DNA of 64,000 nt, from contig CAWDTK010000015.1 in NCBI GenBank assembly GCA_963805255.1, positions 62,001 through 126,000 of the forward strand, given 5' to 3'. Position numbers and translations under genes: made by a program. This DNA comes from Bog-532 sp963805255 (GTDB lineage: Bacteria; Actinomycetota; Actinomycetes; Streptosporangiales; Streptosporangiaceae). The notes beneath the pieces are model-generated. The model was not told where the DNA came from. It saw only the letters and a program-made list of their open reading frames with translations, and searched no databases. Positions 16,547 to 25,729 of this stretch are shown here, piece after piece (the first letter of the stretch is position 1; the number at the start of each line of letters is the position of its first letter).

Positions 16547-16597
16547 GATCCCGGGCGGTGCGGGATCCCGGGCGGTGCGGGATCCCGGACGGTGCGG
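16547..16597. repeat. 17-bp tandem repeat, 3 copies
   Basis: Three copies of GATCCCGGGCGGTGCGG, the third with one change, lie in the 384-bp gap between the MarR and malic enzyme starts. The rest of the gap shows no convincing gene. It should contain the divergent promoters of both neighbours. Confidence 0.85.
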
Positions 16598-16751
16598 TCG
16601 GTCACGCAACGTGTGAAGGCCCAGCTAGGGTCTGTTCAGGCAGAACCGGTAAGCCTCAGTGAACCAGCCAGCGGACGCGTGCTCTCCCAGGGCCGCGTGA
16701 GCGGCCGGCGGCGGTAATGAACCAGGTCGTGCCAGGGAAGGCGGAAGCATT

Positions 16752-18242
16752 ATGGCCATGGCGCCGAGCGTCTCGTATTCCATGACCATGCGGCTGGAGG
16801 TCGGCTCGCGTGGGCGCGCCGTCAGCGACATCACCCGCGCCGTAGAGCATGCCGGCGGCGTCGTCACCGCCCTGGACGTCAACGCCGCCGGCCACGAGCG
16901 CCTCCGCGTGGACGTCACGTGCGCCGCCCGGGACACCGCGCACGCCGAGGCGATCGTCGCCGAGCTGTCGTCGCTGCCCGACGTCGCGGTGCACAAGGTC
17001 AGTGACCGGACGTTCCTGCTGCACCTCGGCGGCAAGATCGAGATGCGGTCCAAGGTGCCGTTGCGGACCCGGGACGAGCTGTCCATGGCGTACACGCCCG
17101 GGGTGGCGAGGGTGTCGCTGGCGATCGCCAGCAACCCCGATGACGTCCGCCGCCTCACCATCAAGCGCAACAGCGTCGCGGTCGTCACCGATGGATCCGC
17201 GGTGCTCGGCCTCGGCAGTATCGGCCCCTACGCCGCGCTGCCCGTAATGGAGGGCAAGGCCGCGCTGTTCAAGCGGTTCGCCGGCATCGACGCCTGGCCG
17301 ATCTGCCTGGACACCCAGGACACCGGCGAGATCGTCCGGACGGTGCAGGCCATCGCGCCGGGCTTCGGCGGCATCAATCTGGAGGACATCAGCGCGCCCC
17401 GCTGCTTCGAGGTCGAGAGCAGGCTGCGCGGCCTGCTGGACATTCCGGTCTTCCACGACGACCAGCACGGCACGGCCATCGTGGTCATGGCCGCGCTGAC
17501 CAACGCGCTGCGCGTAGTGGGCAAGGAACTCGGCGCCGTCCGCATCGCGATGGCCGGGGCCGGCGCCGCTGGGACCGCCGTGCTGCGGCTGCTGCTCGCG
17601 GCCGGGGCCAAGGACGTCTGCGTCTGCGACGACAAGGGCGCGGTGCACCGCGCCCGGGCCGGCCTGGAGGCGAACGAGAACCTCCGCTGGATCGCTGAGA
17701 ACACGAACTCCCCGGGCTACGCGGGCGACCTGGCCGGGGCCGTCGTCGACGCGGACGTTTTCATCGGCGTGTCGGCGCCGGGGATCCTCCGCGGCGGCGA
17801 CATCGCGGCCATGAGGGACGACGCCATCGTCTTCGCGCTGGCCAACCCCGAGCCCGAGGTCGACCCGGATGAGGCCCGGGAGCACGCGGCCGTGATCGCC
17901 ACCGGTCGCAGCGACTACCCCAATCAGATCAACAACGTGCTCGCCTTCCCGGGCGTCTTCCGTGGCCTGCTGGACGCGCAGAGCCGGACGATCACCGATG
18001 ACATGCTCGTCGTCGCGGCCCGCGCGCTCGCCGACGTGGTGACCGCCGGAGAGCTCGGGCCGAACTACATCATCCCGTCGGTCTTCCACCCGGATGTGGC
18101 GCCGGCGGTGGCCGCCGCGGTCCGCGGGGCCGCATCCGGGCCGCATTCGTCCGGGCCGCATTCGTCCGGGCCGCACCCGCCGGGTCACACTCGTCCGGGC
18201 CGCACCCGCCGGGATCACACTCGTCCGCGCCGGGCGAAGTAG
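16752..18242 (+). CDS. NAD-dependent malic enzyme with N-terminal ACT domain
   Basis: Oxidative decarboxylation of malate to pyruvate. 496 residues. An ACT-like regulatory domain spans about 10-85 (MTMRLEVGSRGRAVSDITRA, VVTALDVNAAGHERLRVDVT). The catalytic part follows: YTPGVARVSLAIASNPDDVR, DGSAVLGLGSIGPYAALPVM, INLEDISAPRCFEVESRL, VFHDDQHGTAIVVMAALTNA and the dinucleotide fold IAMAGAGAAGTAVLRLLLA. The C-terminal 40 residues after VAAAVRGAASG are a His/Pro/Arg/Ser-rich tail made by 15-bp repeats, not part of the family fold. YqgE follows after 24 bp. Confidence 0.92.
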   Translation: MAMAPSVSYSMTMRLEVGSRGRAVSDITRAVEHAGGVVTALDVNAAGHERLRVDVTCAARDTAHAEAIVAELSSLPDVAVHKVSDRTFLLHLGGKIEMRSKVPLRTRDELSMAYTPGVARVSLAIASNPDDVRRLTIKRNSVAVVTDGSAVLGLGSIGPYAALPVMEGKAALFKRFAGIDAWPICLDTQDTGEIVRTVQAIAPGFGGINLEDISAPRCFEVESRLRGLLDIPVFHDDQHGTAIVVMAALTNALRVVGKELGAVRIAMAGAGAAGTAVLRLLLAAGAKDVCVCDDKGAVHRARAGLEANENLRWIAENTNSPGYAGDLAGAVVDADVFIGVSAPGILRGGDIAAMRDDAIVFALANPEPEVDPDEAREHAAVIATGRSDYPNQINNVLAFPGVFRGLLDAQSRTITDDMLVVAARALADVVTAGELGPNYIIPSVFHPDVAPAVAAAVRGAASGPHSSGPHSSGPHPPGHTRPGRTRRDHTRPRRAK

Positions 18243-18266
18243 TTAAGTAGCGACGATGATGGGCAC

Positions 18267-18851
18267 ATGGACGAAATGGCCACGGAGAGCCTGACCGGCT
18301 GCCTGCTCGTCGCCACGCCGGTGCTCGCCGATCCGAACTTCCGCCGCACCGTGGTCCTCATCGTCGAGCACGAGCCGGCCGACGGGACCCTGGGCGTCGT
18401 CCTCAACCGGCCGACCGATGTCCCCGTGGGCCGGGTGCTCGAGCCGTGGTCGGAGCTGGTGACGGGGCCTTCGGTGGTGTTCAAGGGCGGCCCGGTCGCC
18501 CCAAACAGTGCGCTCGCGATCGCCCTGGTCCCCGGCGACGCCGAGCCGCTCGGCTGGCACTCGCTGGACGGCACCGCGGCCATGTCCCGGCTGGGGCTCG
18601 TCGATCTGGACGCGCCGCCGGACCTGCTCGCGCCGGCCATCAACCGGCTCCGGGTGTACGCCGGCTACGCCGGCTGGGCTTCCGGCCAGCTGAAAGCCGA
18701 GATCGACGAGGGCGCCTGGTACGTGATCTCCGCCGAGCCGTCGGACGCGTTCGCGGGCGAGCCCGAGGCCCTGTGGTCCACGGTGCTGCGCCGGCAGGGC
18801 GGCGAGATGGCGTTCACGGCCACGTTTCCCGACGACCCGGGCCTGAACTGA
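18267..18851 (+). CDS. YqgE/AlgH family protein
   Basis: 194-residue protein of the UPF0301 (AlgH/YqgE) family, function unsettled. Typical blocks: GCLLVATPVLADPNFRRTVV, LIVEHEPADGTLGVVLNRPT, VFKGGPVAPNSALAIAL, RVYAGYAGWASGQLKAEIDE and GAWYVISAEPSDAF. A second ATG at 18276 is an alternative start. It may be co-transcribed with the malic enzyme gene 24 bp upstream. Confidence 0.92.
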   Translation: MDEMATESLTGCLLVATPVLADPNFRRTVVLIVEHEPADGTLGVVLNRPTDVPVGRVLEPWSELVTGPSVVFKGGPVAPNSALAIALVPGDAEPLGWHSLDGTAAMSRLGLVDLDAPPDLLAPAINRLRVYAGYAGWASGQLKAEIDEGAWYVISAEPSDAFAGEPEALWSTVLRRQGGEMAFTATFPDDPGLN

Positions 18852-18952
18852 GCCCAGCTTCCCGGCGGCCCGGGCCTTCAGTGCGGCCGCGTTTCCGGCG
18901 CCCCGGCCTGAACTGAAGCCGCCTGCCCCGGACCGGCCCTAAACTCGGGTAC

Positions 18953-19210
18953 ATGAGTACCGAGGTTCTTCCCGACGGCGGCGTCCGCACCGAGACCGAC
19001 GTCCGGCCGGATCTTTCCCACGGCGACGGGGATCACGAGCGGTTCGCCCATTACGTCGACAAGAGCAAGATTGTCGAAAGCGCGGTGACAGGGGACCCGG
19101 TAGTCGCGCTGTGCGGCAAGGTCTGGGTGCCGAGCCGGGACCCGAAGCGTTTCCCGGTCTGCCCGGAGTGCAAGGAGATCTACGAGTCTCTCCCCGAGGG
19201 CGGCGAGTGA
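18953..19210 (+). CDS. DUF3039 protein, small putative zinc-binding protein
   Basis: 85 residues. The conserved core is RFAHYVDKSKIVESAVTGDP, VVALCGKVWVPSRDPKRFPV and CPECKEIYESL, with a C-G-K and a C-P-E-C pair that probably bind zinc. The family is actinobacterial and, as I recall, sits beside a DEAD-type helicase as it does here (61 bp downstream). The conserved pairing suggests a joint nucleic-acid role, but none is proven. Confidence 0.9.
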   Translation: MSTEVLPDGGVRTETDVRPDLSHGDGDHERFAHYVDKSKIVESAVTGDPVVALCGKVWVPSRDPKRFPVCPECKEIYESLPEGGE

Positions 19211-19271
19211 GCCGCTGCCCGCGCGGTAAGGCCGGACTTCTCCAGCGACGCCGAGCCTTCCTTAAGACACG

Positions 19272-21092
19272 GTGAGTGACTACGAACGAACGCTGCCGTC
19301 AGGTGGCGAGGGCCGCCATGGCCTCGTTCGGCGAGATCTGCTCGGCTCGCTGCGCGCGTGGCAGCGGGAGGCCTGCGCCGAGTACTTCCGGGTGCGGCGG
19401 CGGGATTTCCTGCTGAACGCGACGCCCGGGGCCGGGAAGACCGCCTGCGCCCTGACCGTCGCGGCCGAACTGCTCGCGCGCCGGGAGGTCGCCGCCATCA
19501 CGGTGGTCACGCCCACTGAGCACCTCAAGCACCAGTGGGCGGGCACGGCGCTCCGGTTCGGCATCGCGCTGGACTCCTCGTACCGCAATTCCCAGGGCCG
19601 GGCGTCCGCCGACTTCGCTGGCGTGGCCGTTACGTATGCGCAGGTGGCAGCGCACCCGGCGCTGCACCGGCAGCGCACCGAGGGCCGGCGTACGCTGGTC
19701 ATCTTCGATGAGATCCACCACGCCGGTGATGCCCTTTCGTGGGGCGATGCCGTCCGGGAGGCGTTCGACCCGGCCCGGCGCCGCCTCGCGCTGACCGGCA
19801 CGCCGTTCCGCAGCGACACCAACCCGATCCCGTTCGTCAGCTACGGCGAGCAGCTGGACGGATCCAGGCGGAGCTCCTCCGATTACGTTTACGGGTACGC
19901 GAACGCCCTGGAGGACGGGGTTGTCCGGCCGGTGATCTTCCTGGCGTACTCGGGCGAGATGAGCTGGCGGGCCCGGGCCGGCGACGAGATCACCGCCACC
20001 CTCGGCACCCCGATGACCAAGGAACAGATCGCGCAGGCGTGGCGGACCGCGCTCGACCCGGCCGGCGAGTGGGTCATCCGGGTGCTGGAGGCGGCGGACA
20101 AGCGGCTCACCGAGGTGCGCCGCGGCATAGCAGACGCGGCCGGGCTGGTGATCGCGGGCGATCATGAGGACGCACGCGCCTACGCGGCGCTGCTGCGCCG
20201 GATCACCGGGAAGCGCCCGGTGGTCGTCCTGTCCGACGACCCGTCGGCCAGCCGCAAGATCGCCGCGTTCGCTGCCTCCGGCGACCGCTGGATGGTCGCG
20301 GTCCGGATGGTGTCCGAAGGCGTGGACATCCCCCGGCTGGCGGTCGGGGTGTACGCGACGAGCGTCAGCACCGCGCTGTTCTTCGCGCAGGCCGTGGGGC
20401 GGTTCGTCCGCGCCCGCCGCCGCGGCGAGACCGCGTCGGTGTTTGTGCCCTCCGTTCCGGTCCTGCTCACTTACGCCGCCGAACTTGAGGCCGAACGGGA
20501 CCATGTGCTCCGCCGCCCAACGGAAGCGCCTGAGGAACAAGAGCTGGCCGGGGCTCGGCGGCAGCGGGACACCGCCGACGATCTCCTTGCCCCGACGATT
20601 GAGGTGCTCCACGCATCGGCGCATTTTGACCGGGTGCTCTACGACGGGGGTGAATTCGGCACGGCCACCGCGCCAGGTTCTCCCGAAGAAGAAGACTTCC
20701 TGGGCCTGCCCGGGCTGCTCGAACCGGAGCAGGTGGCTCATCTGCTGCGCCAGCGCCAGGCGGACCAGCTCAAGACGCGCTCACGGGCCGCCGGGGGGCA
20801 TGACGGCGTTCCCGGCGGGATGGCCGTGACGCCCGGGCCGGGCACCGTGGTTCCCGGGCCAGGCGCGGCCGCCGACGCGGCGTCCCCCGTCGGCCGCGAG
20901 GCACTGGCCGCCCTGCGCAAGGAACTGAACGGCCTCGTCGGGGCGTGGAATCACCGGACCGGGCAGCCGCACGGCGTCATCCACGCCGATCTGCGCCGCG
21001 CGTGCGGTGGGCCGCCGCTGCCGCAGGCGACCGCGGACCAGATCCGCGCGCGCATCGACATGATCCGCAACTGGGCCACCGCCCGCCGCTGA
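19272..21092 (+). CDS. DEAD/DEAH-box superfamily 2 helicase
   Basis: 606-residue ATP-dependent helicase-like protein from GTG 19272. Motif Q/I region LRAWQREACAEYFR and LLNATPGAGKTACALTVAAE (Walker A), motif Ia TVVTPTEHLKHQWAG, motif II VIFDEIHHAGD (DEIH), motif III LALTGTPFRSD, and C-terminal motifs MVAVRMVSEGVDIPRLAVGV and AQAVGRFVRARRRGE. A low-complexity Gly/Pro linker precedes a C-terminal domain LAALRKELNGLVGAWNHRTG. The substrate is unknown. The 3' end overlaps the convergent DUF6542 gene by about 116 bp. Confidence 0.9.
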   Translation: MSDYERTLPSGGEGRHGLVRRDLLGSLRAWQREACAEYFRVRRRDFLLNATPGAGKTACALTVAAELLARREVAAITVVTPTEHLKHQWAGTALRFGIALDSSYRNSQGRASADFAGVAVTYAQVAAHPALHRQRTEGRRTLVIFDEIHHAGDALSWGDAVREAFDPARRRLALTGTPFRSDTNPIPFVSYGEQLDGSRRSSSDYVYGYANALEDGVVRPVIFLAYSGEMSWRARAGDEITATLGTPMTKEQIAQAWRTALDPAGEWVIRVLEAADKRLTEVRRGIADAAGLVIAGDHEDARAYAALLRRITGKRPVVVLSDDPSASRKIAAFAASGDRWMVAVRMVSEGVDIPRLAVGVYATSVSTALFFAQAVGRFVRARRRGETASVFVPSVPVLLTYAAELEAERDHVLRRPTEAPEEQELAGARRQRDTADDLLAPTIEVLHASAHFDRVLYDGGEFGTATAPGSPEEEDFLGLPGLLEPEQVAHLLRQRQADQLKTRSRAAGGHDGVPGGMAVTPGPGTVVPGPGAAADAASPVGREALAALRKELNGLVGAWNHRTGQPHGVIHADLRRACGGPPLPQATADQIRARIDMIRNWATARR

Positions 21093-22725
21093 CCGCCGGT
21101 AAGCGCGCGTCGTCTCGGTAGGCCGTCGCGGTTAAGTCGCGTGGGGCGCCAAATGACGGCGGCCCGGGCCACGAGGGGGGCTCCGGCCACGACGATGACC
21201 GGGGCCACGAGGGGGGCTCCGGCCACGACGATGACCGGGGCCACGAGGGGGGCTCTGGCGGCGGGGCCGGCTCACGCCGCGACGTCCGTTTGCTCCGCGG
21301 CACGGGCTCCTCCGGCCAGGGCCAGGAAGGCGGCTCGGGGCCCGGCGCCGGCCTGGGCTGGGGCCGCGGCCGGCGCCGCGAATCCGTCTTGGGCCCGGAC
21401 GGTGACACGGCGGCCCGCGACGCTGGCCTGCTGGGGGCCAGCGGTCCGGGCTGGGGCAACGGTCCGGGCGGGGCGGCGTGCCTATTCATCAGCCCGCGGA
21501 TAACGGTGATCACCATGGCCACCGCGGTGGCGGCGGCCATCACGACAAACCCGCCGGCGACCCACTGCGCCACGCTGATGCTGAGCCCTGAACGGGACGG
21601 GTCGGCGCTCTGCTGGTGGATCAGGCCGGCGGCCAGTGCGCCCACCAGATAGGCCAGCGCCGGGACCGGGATAAGCTGGTAGACGGCCTTCGGCCGCACG
21701 GCCAGGGCCGCGACGAACGTCCCCACGACGACGGTTCCCCCGAGCAGGTAGCCGGGATCGCGGCGCATCGCAACGGTCACGCCCGTGCCGAGTACCGCCA
21801 CGGCGAGCACAATCAGCGTCCCGCGGCCACCCGGCATCTCGCCCCACCGCCAGGACGACCCGGCCGGGGAGGACTGCCGCCGGCGGCCCGTCCGGGTTCG
21901 CCCCGGTCCACTTTGCCGTGGCCCTCTGTGCCGTGGCTCATCCTGCCCCCGCCCGGCCTGGCCCCAGTCGCGGGAGCGCGGATCGGGCCGCCCAGCGTAA
22001 TCCGGCCGGCCCGGATCCCACGGGGCCGGGCCGCGAAGGCCCCGGCCGGGCTGGGACCGGCCGGGCTGGGACCGGCCGGGCTGGGACCGGCCGGGCAAAC
22101 CCCAATCGTGAGTATCCGGGTCGGGCAGGCCGCGCCCGCGCGTGTCCGGGCCGGGCAGGCCGCGGTCACGCAGGCCGCGCTCACGCCCATCCGGGTCGCG
22201 TCGGCCCTGGTCATAGGGCTCCGGGTCGCGGCGGCCGGCATCTCGCCGGCCAGCCTCACGCCGGCTCTGGTCGCGACGGCGCGGCCGGGTACCCGTCTCG
22301 TCCGGGTAGAACGTGGGGTCCTCGCCGGGCCCGCCGGGCCCGGCGAACCCGCCGGGCCGGTACGGGCCGGGCACGTGCGGGCTGGGCACGTGCGGGCCGG
22401 GCACGTACGGGTCGGGCAGGTGCAGGTCGGGCAGGTGCGGGCCGGGCAGGTGCGGGCCGGGCACGTACGGGTCGGGCAGGTGCAGGTCGGGCAGGCAGAA
22501 CTGAGGATCGGGCCGGGAGAGGCCACCATCGGGGCCCCCGCGGGGACGCCAGGAAGATCCGCGATCCTGCCCGAAGGACTCGGGGGCAGCATCGGGTCGC
22601 GCGGACGAGGGATCCCGTCGATACGCCCCGCTCCCGCGCGCGCGTCGGCTCGGCCGAAAATCTGGCCCCGGCACGCTACCATACGGCGGGCCCGGATCCG
22701 CATCGTGCCATCGTGGCTCGGTCAT
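20977..22725 (-). CDS. DUF6542-type membrane protein with long proline-rich repeats
   Basis: 582 residues. A hydrophilic N-terminal half has pentapeptide-like repeats (LPDPYVPGPHLPGPHLPDLH), encoded by 15-bp units around 22370-22500, and Arg/Asp-rich stretches. A membrane part with about four segments follows (GTLIVLAVAVLGTGVTVAMR, LLGGTVVVGTFVAALAVRP, LIPVPALAYLVGALAAGLIH, VAGGFVVMAAATAVAMVITV). The C-terminal tail has 12-residue repeats PPSWPRSSSWPE from 36-bp units near 21167-21260. The last 40 residues lie antisense to the helicase gene, so the true stop could be disputed. Function unknown. Divergent from the LytR-CpsA-Psr gene. Confidence 0.75.
   Translation of the reverse strand: MTEPRWHDADPGPPYGSVPGPDFRPSRRARGSGAYRRDPSSARPDAAPESFGQDRGSSWRPRGGPDGGLSRPDPQFCLPDLHLPDPYVPGPHLPGPHLPDLHLPDPYVPGPHVPSPHVPGPYRPGGFAGPGGPGEDPTFYPDETGTRPRRRDQSRREAGRRDAGRRDPEPYDQGRRDPDGRERGLRDRGLPGPDTRGRGLPDPDTHDWGLPGRSQPGRSQPGRSQPGRGLRGPAPWDPGRPDYAGRPDPRSRDWGQAGRGQDEPRHRGPRQSGPGRTRTGRRRQSSPAGSSWRWGEMPGGRGTLIVLAVAVLGTGVTVAMRRDPGYLLGGTVVVGTFVAALAVRPKAVYQLIPVPALAYLVGALAAGLIHQQSADPSRSGLSISVAQWVAGGFVVMAAATAVAMVITVIRGLMNRHAAPPGPLPQPGPLAPSRPASRAAVSPSGPKTDSRRRPRPQPRPAPGPEPPSWPWPEEPVPRSKRTSRREPAPPPEPPSWPRSSSWPEPPSWPRSSSWPEPPSWPGPPSFGAPRDLTATAYRDDARLPAVSGGRWPSCGSCRCARGSGPRSPAAAAAHRTRGADRRG
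21167..21260. repeat. 36-bp tandem repeat, about 2.6 copies, in the DUF6542 gene
   Basis: GGGGCCACGAGGGGGGCTCC followed by GGCCACGACGATGACC recurs almost perfectly. The period is a multiple of three and codes PPSWPRSSSWPE on the minus strand. Confidence 0.88.
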
Positions 22726-22820
22726 GTGATTTCAGATATTAGCCGTTGCCGATCAATAACAAGCGCATCCCGGTAGTCTTCGCGGCATGGATAGTGAACC
22801 GGGTGTTCCGGGGGGAACCG

Positions 22821-24347
22821 GTGACTAGAGTGCCTACAGGTGTCCCGGGTCGCCGTATCGCGCGTACCACGGGATACATGCTGACCTGCGTTTTTTCCGC
22901 ACTTGTCCTCGTTGTCAGCGGCCTTTCCTACTTCGTCGTGCGCGACGTGAGCAGCATCGGCTCTTCGCACGCGATCACCGGCGGACCCTCCATCGGCCCG
23001 CAGAACATCCTGCTGATGGGACTGGAGAGCCGCCGGGACTGGAACGGCAACGTGCTGCCGGCGAACATCCTGAAGGCCCTGCACGCCGGAAGCGTCCAGG
23101 GCGTGGAGAACGGCGTCGGCGGGAACGACACCAACACGCTTATCCTGCTGCACATCCCGGCAGGCGGCAGGAAGGCGGTCGGCTTCTCCATCCCCCGCGA
23201 CGACTGGGTCAGCTTCGCCGGCACGGCGGGCTCCCAGCAGCAGGGCAAGATCGACCAGGCCTACGGCGTCAGCATGTTCTACCAGCAGCAGCAGCTTAAG
23301 CAGCAGAACGCGGGCATCAGCCAGAACCAGCTCGCGTTCGAGGGCAACGAAGCCGGCCGCAAGGCCGCGGTCGACACGGTGGAGCAGCTCACCGGCGTGC
23401 ATATCGATCACTTCGCCGAAGTGAACCTGGACGGGTTCTACGAGCTGGCCAGCATTCTCGGCGGCGTGGAGGCCTGCCTCAACCACGCGGTCAGTGACGC
23501 CAACTCCGGCGCGGACTTCCGCGCCGGGTACCAGCACCTCAGCGCCTCGCAGGCGCTGGCCTTCGTCCGCCAGCGTGATGGCCTGCCCAACGGCGACCTG
23601 GACCGGACGCACCGTCAGCAGGCCTTCCTCGACGCGGTCATGGGGCAGTTGCGCACCGAGGGAGTGATCGGCGACCTGACCAAGATCCAGGCGCTGCTGT
23701 CGGTAGCCAGGCAGTACGTCATCACCGACGCCGACTGGAACCTGCTGGACTTCGCGTCGCAGATGCAGGACCTGACCAGCGGGAACCTGGTCTTCCACAC
23801 GCTGCCCATCCAGGGTTACGCCACGATCGGCGGCCAGGACGCGAACGTGGTCAACCCCGCCAGCATCAAGAACATCGTCCAGTCCACGTTCTACCCGAAG
23901 CCCGCCGCGCCGGCCACGTCCGGAGCGGAGCCGCAGCAGCCCGGTACTCCCGCCGCCGCGACGACCGTGGACGTGTTCAACGGCGGCGGCACGGCCGGCA
24001 TGGCCGCAAGCGTCTCCGAAGCCATCGGCCGGGCCGGGTACAAGGCCGGGCAGGTGGCGGACGCGGTTCCCCGGACCACCACCGAGATCCTCTACGGGAC
24101 CGGTGAGGCGGGCAATGCCAGCCGGATCGCCTCGGCGTTCGGCGTCGCGTCCGCGGCCAGCGCGGCGGTGGCCCCGAACCACATCGAGGTCTTGATCGGC
24201 GCGGACACCACCGCCGTGCCGGCCGTCAGCGCGGCCCCGGCCAGCACGTCCGGCGCGCCGTCGCCCGCACCGTCATCGGTCATTCCCACCACCGGCCCGC
24301 AGGGTGGCGCCGTCGGCGCCGAAAAGGGCATCCCCTGCGTGAACTGA
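22821..24347 (+). CDS. LytR-CpsA-Psr family protein with LytR_C domain
   Basis: Membrane-anchored phosphotransferase of the type that attaches arabinogalactan or teichoic-type glycopolymers to peptidoglycan. About 508 residues from GTG 22821 (VTRVPTGVPGRRIARTTGYM), preceded by GGGGGGAACC. An ATG at 22746 is open but lies 20 bp from the divergent gene. Signal anchor YMLTCVFSALVLVVSGLSYF. LCP core: NILLMGLESRRDWNGN, GGNDTNTLILLHI, VGFSIPRDDWVSF, YELASILGGVEACLNHAVSD and ALAFVRQRDGLPNGDLDRTH. A LytR_C domain begins near TVDVFNGGGTAGMAASVSEA. A Ser/Pro/Ala tail ends GIPCVN. Confidence 0.92.
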   Translation: MTRVPTGVPGRRIARTTGYMLTCVFSALVLVVSGLSYFVVRDVSSIGSSHAITGGPSIGPQNILLMGLESRRDWNGNVLPANILKALHAGSVQGVENGVGGNDTNTLILLHIPAGGRKAVGFSIPRDDWVSFAGTAGSQQQGKIDQAYGVSMFYQQQQLKQQNAGISQNQLAFEGNEAGRKAAVDTVEQLTGVHIDHFAEVNLDGFYELASILGGVEACLNHAVSDANSGADFRAGYQHLSASQALAFVRQRDGLPNGDLDRTHRQQAFLDAVMGQLRTEGVIGDLTKIQALLSVARQYVITDADWNLLDFASQMQDLTSGNLVFHTLPIQGYATIGGQDANVVNPASIKNIVQSTFYPKPAAPATSGAEPQQPGTPAAATTVDVFNGGGTAGMAASVSEAIGRAGYKAGQVADAVPRTTTEILYGTGEAGNASRIASAFGVASAASAAVAPNHIEVLIGADTTAVPAVSAAPASTSGAPSPAPSSVIPTTGPQGGAVGAEKGIPCVN

Positions 24348-24355
24348 GCATCCGG

Positions 24356-24931
24356 CTAGGACAGCAGGACCGGGGTACCGGTGAGCTCGACGTCAGCGTC
24401 GCGCAGCTCGGTGAGGGCCCGGGCGGTGCTGTCGGGGGCGACGCCCGCCGTCAGGCCCAGCAGGACGCGGGTGGTGAACCCGCCGCGTGCCCCGTCCGCG
24501 GCCGTCGCGCGCACGCAGTGATCAGTGGCGATCCCGACGATGTCGAGCTCCGTGACGCCGCGCTCGCGCAGCCAGTCACCCAGCGACGTGCCCGTATCGT
24601 CGGCGCCCTCGAACCCGCTGTAGGCGGCGGCGTACGCGCCCTTGCGGAAGATCGCCTCCACCCGGGTCGTGTCCAGGTCGGGATGGAATTCCGCGCCCGG
24701 CGTTCCGGCTACGCAGTGCGGCGGCCAGGAGCGGGCGTAGTCCGGGTGGCCGGAGAAGTGGTCACCCGGATCGATGTGATGGTCCTGGGTCGCGACGATG
24801 TGCGCGTACTCGCCGCTGCCGATGGCGAGCCGGTCGCTGATCGAGCGGGCCACGAAGGCGCCGCCCGGCACGGCGAGTGAGCCGCCCTCGCAAAAATCGT
24901 TCTGGACGTCCACGACGATGAGTGCCCGCAC
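24356..24931 (-). CDS. pncA: Nicotinamidase
   Basis: Isochorismatase-fold amidase converting nicotinamide to nicotinate for PncB. 191 residues from GTG 24931 (VRALIVVDVQNDFCEGGSLA). The catalytic triad is visible: Asp in VDVQNDF, Lys in IFRKGAYAAAYSG, Cys in GIATDHCVRATAADG. The metal site Asp-His-His is in ATQDHHIDPGDHFSGHPDY. Convergent with the LytR-CpsA-Psr gene (8 bp apart). The longer open frame up to 25654 runs antisense to the methyltransferase gene and is not real. Confidence 0.94.
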   Translation of the reverse strand: MRALIVVDVQNDFCEGGSLAVPGGAFVARSISDRLAIGSGEYAHIVATQDHHIDPGDHFSGHPDYARSWPPHCVAGTPGAEFHPDLDTTRVEAIFRKGAYAAAYSGFEGADDTGTSLGDWLRERGVTELDIVGIATDHCVRATAADGARGGFTTRVLLGLTAGVAPDSTARALTELRDADVELTGTPVLLS

Positions 24932-25012
24932 GCGCCCACGGTATCGTGCCGGAAGCGCTGCCGGCGCGGTCAGGGAGGTCCTCTCCGTTATCAGCGCGGG
25001 TGGAGGGGGAAC

Positions 25013-25633
25013 ATGGCGGATTACTGGAACCACAATGTTCACTATCAGCCCCTCATCCTTGACGCGGTGCCACCCGGCTGCGGCAGCGCGCTCGACGTGG
25101 GCTGCGGCGACGGGCTGCTCGCCTGCCGCCTGGCGGCGCGTTGCCGCGACGTGACCGGACTGGACCGCGACAGCCGCATGATCAGCCTCGCCCGCCAGCG
25201 CGGCCAGAACCTGCGCAACGTGGCCTTCATCGACGCGGAGTTCCCGGCCTTCCCTTTCGACGACGCCAGCTTCGACTTCATCGCCTCCGACACCGCGATC
25301 CACCACATGAACTTCGAGGCCGCCCTGATGGCCATGAGCCGCCTGCTGCGGCCGGGCGGCCAGCTGGCCATCGTCGGGCCGGCCCGCAGCGCGAAGCCGG
25401 CGGACTGGATGTTCGACGCGGCCGGAATACCGGTGAACGTGGCGTACGGGCTGGCCCACGGTGCGCTGCGCGCCATCCACCATGAGGGTCCCGGCCCCCG
25501 GCCGCCCGTCAAGGACGCCACCATGACCTGGGACGATGTCCGGGCGACCGCCCTGCGGCTGCTCCCCGGCGTCCGGTACCGCCGCCACCTGCTGTTCCGC
25601 TACTCCCTCCGTTGGCGCAAGCCGGGGCCGTGA
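25013..25633 (+). CDS. Class I SAM-dependent methyltransferase
   Basis: 206 residues, MADYWNHNVHYQPLILDAVP at the start. Motif I is SALDVGCGDGLLACRLA, the acidic loop is DVTGLDRDSRMISLAR, motif II is FDFIASDTAIHHMNFEAALM and motif III is RLLRPGGQLAIVGPAR. It resembles small-molecule or quinone-type methyltransferases, and the substrate cannot be assigned. Divergent from pncA, with 81 bp between starts. Confidence 0.88.
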   Translation: MADYWNHNVHYQPLILDAVPPGCGSALDVGCGDGLLACRLAARCRDVTGLDRDSRMISLARQRGQNLRNVAFIDAEFPAFPFDDASFDFIASDTAIHHMNFEAALMAMSRLLRPGGQLAIVGPARSAKPADWMFDAAGIPVNVAYGLAHGALRAIHHEGPGPRPPVKDATMTWDDVRATALRLLPGVRYRRHLLFRYSLRWRKPGP

Positions 25634-25729
25634 CCGTTCGGCTGCCACGCCCAATGCGACATCCGCTCTCAGCTCAGGTGCGGTGGTCCAGCGATCACCG
25701 GGATCCAGGGCGCGCGCGGGGCCGGTGGG

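Noticed and set aside
24932..25654. Upstream extension of the nicotinamidase frame to 432 residues
   Set aside because: The extra part is antisense to a well-defined methyltransferase gene and has no family similarity. The nicotinamidase starts at GTG 24931.
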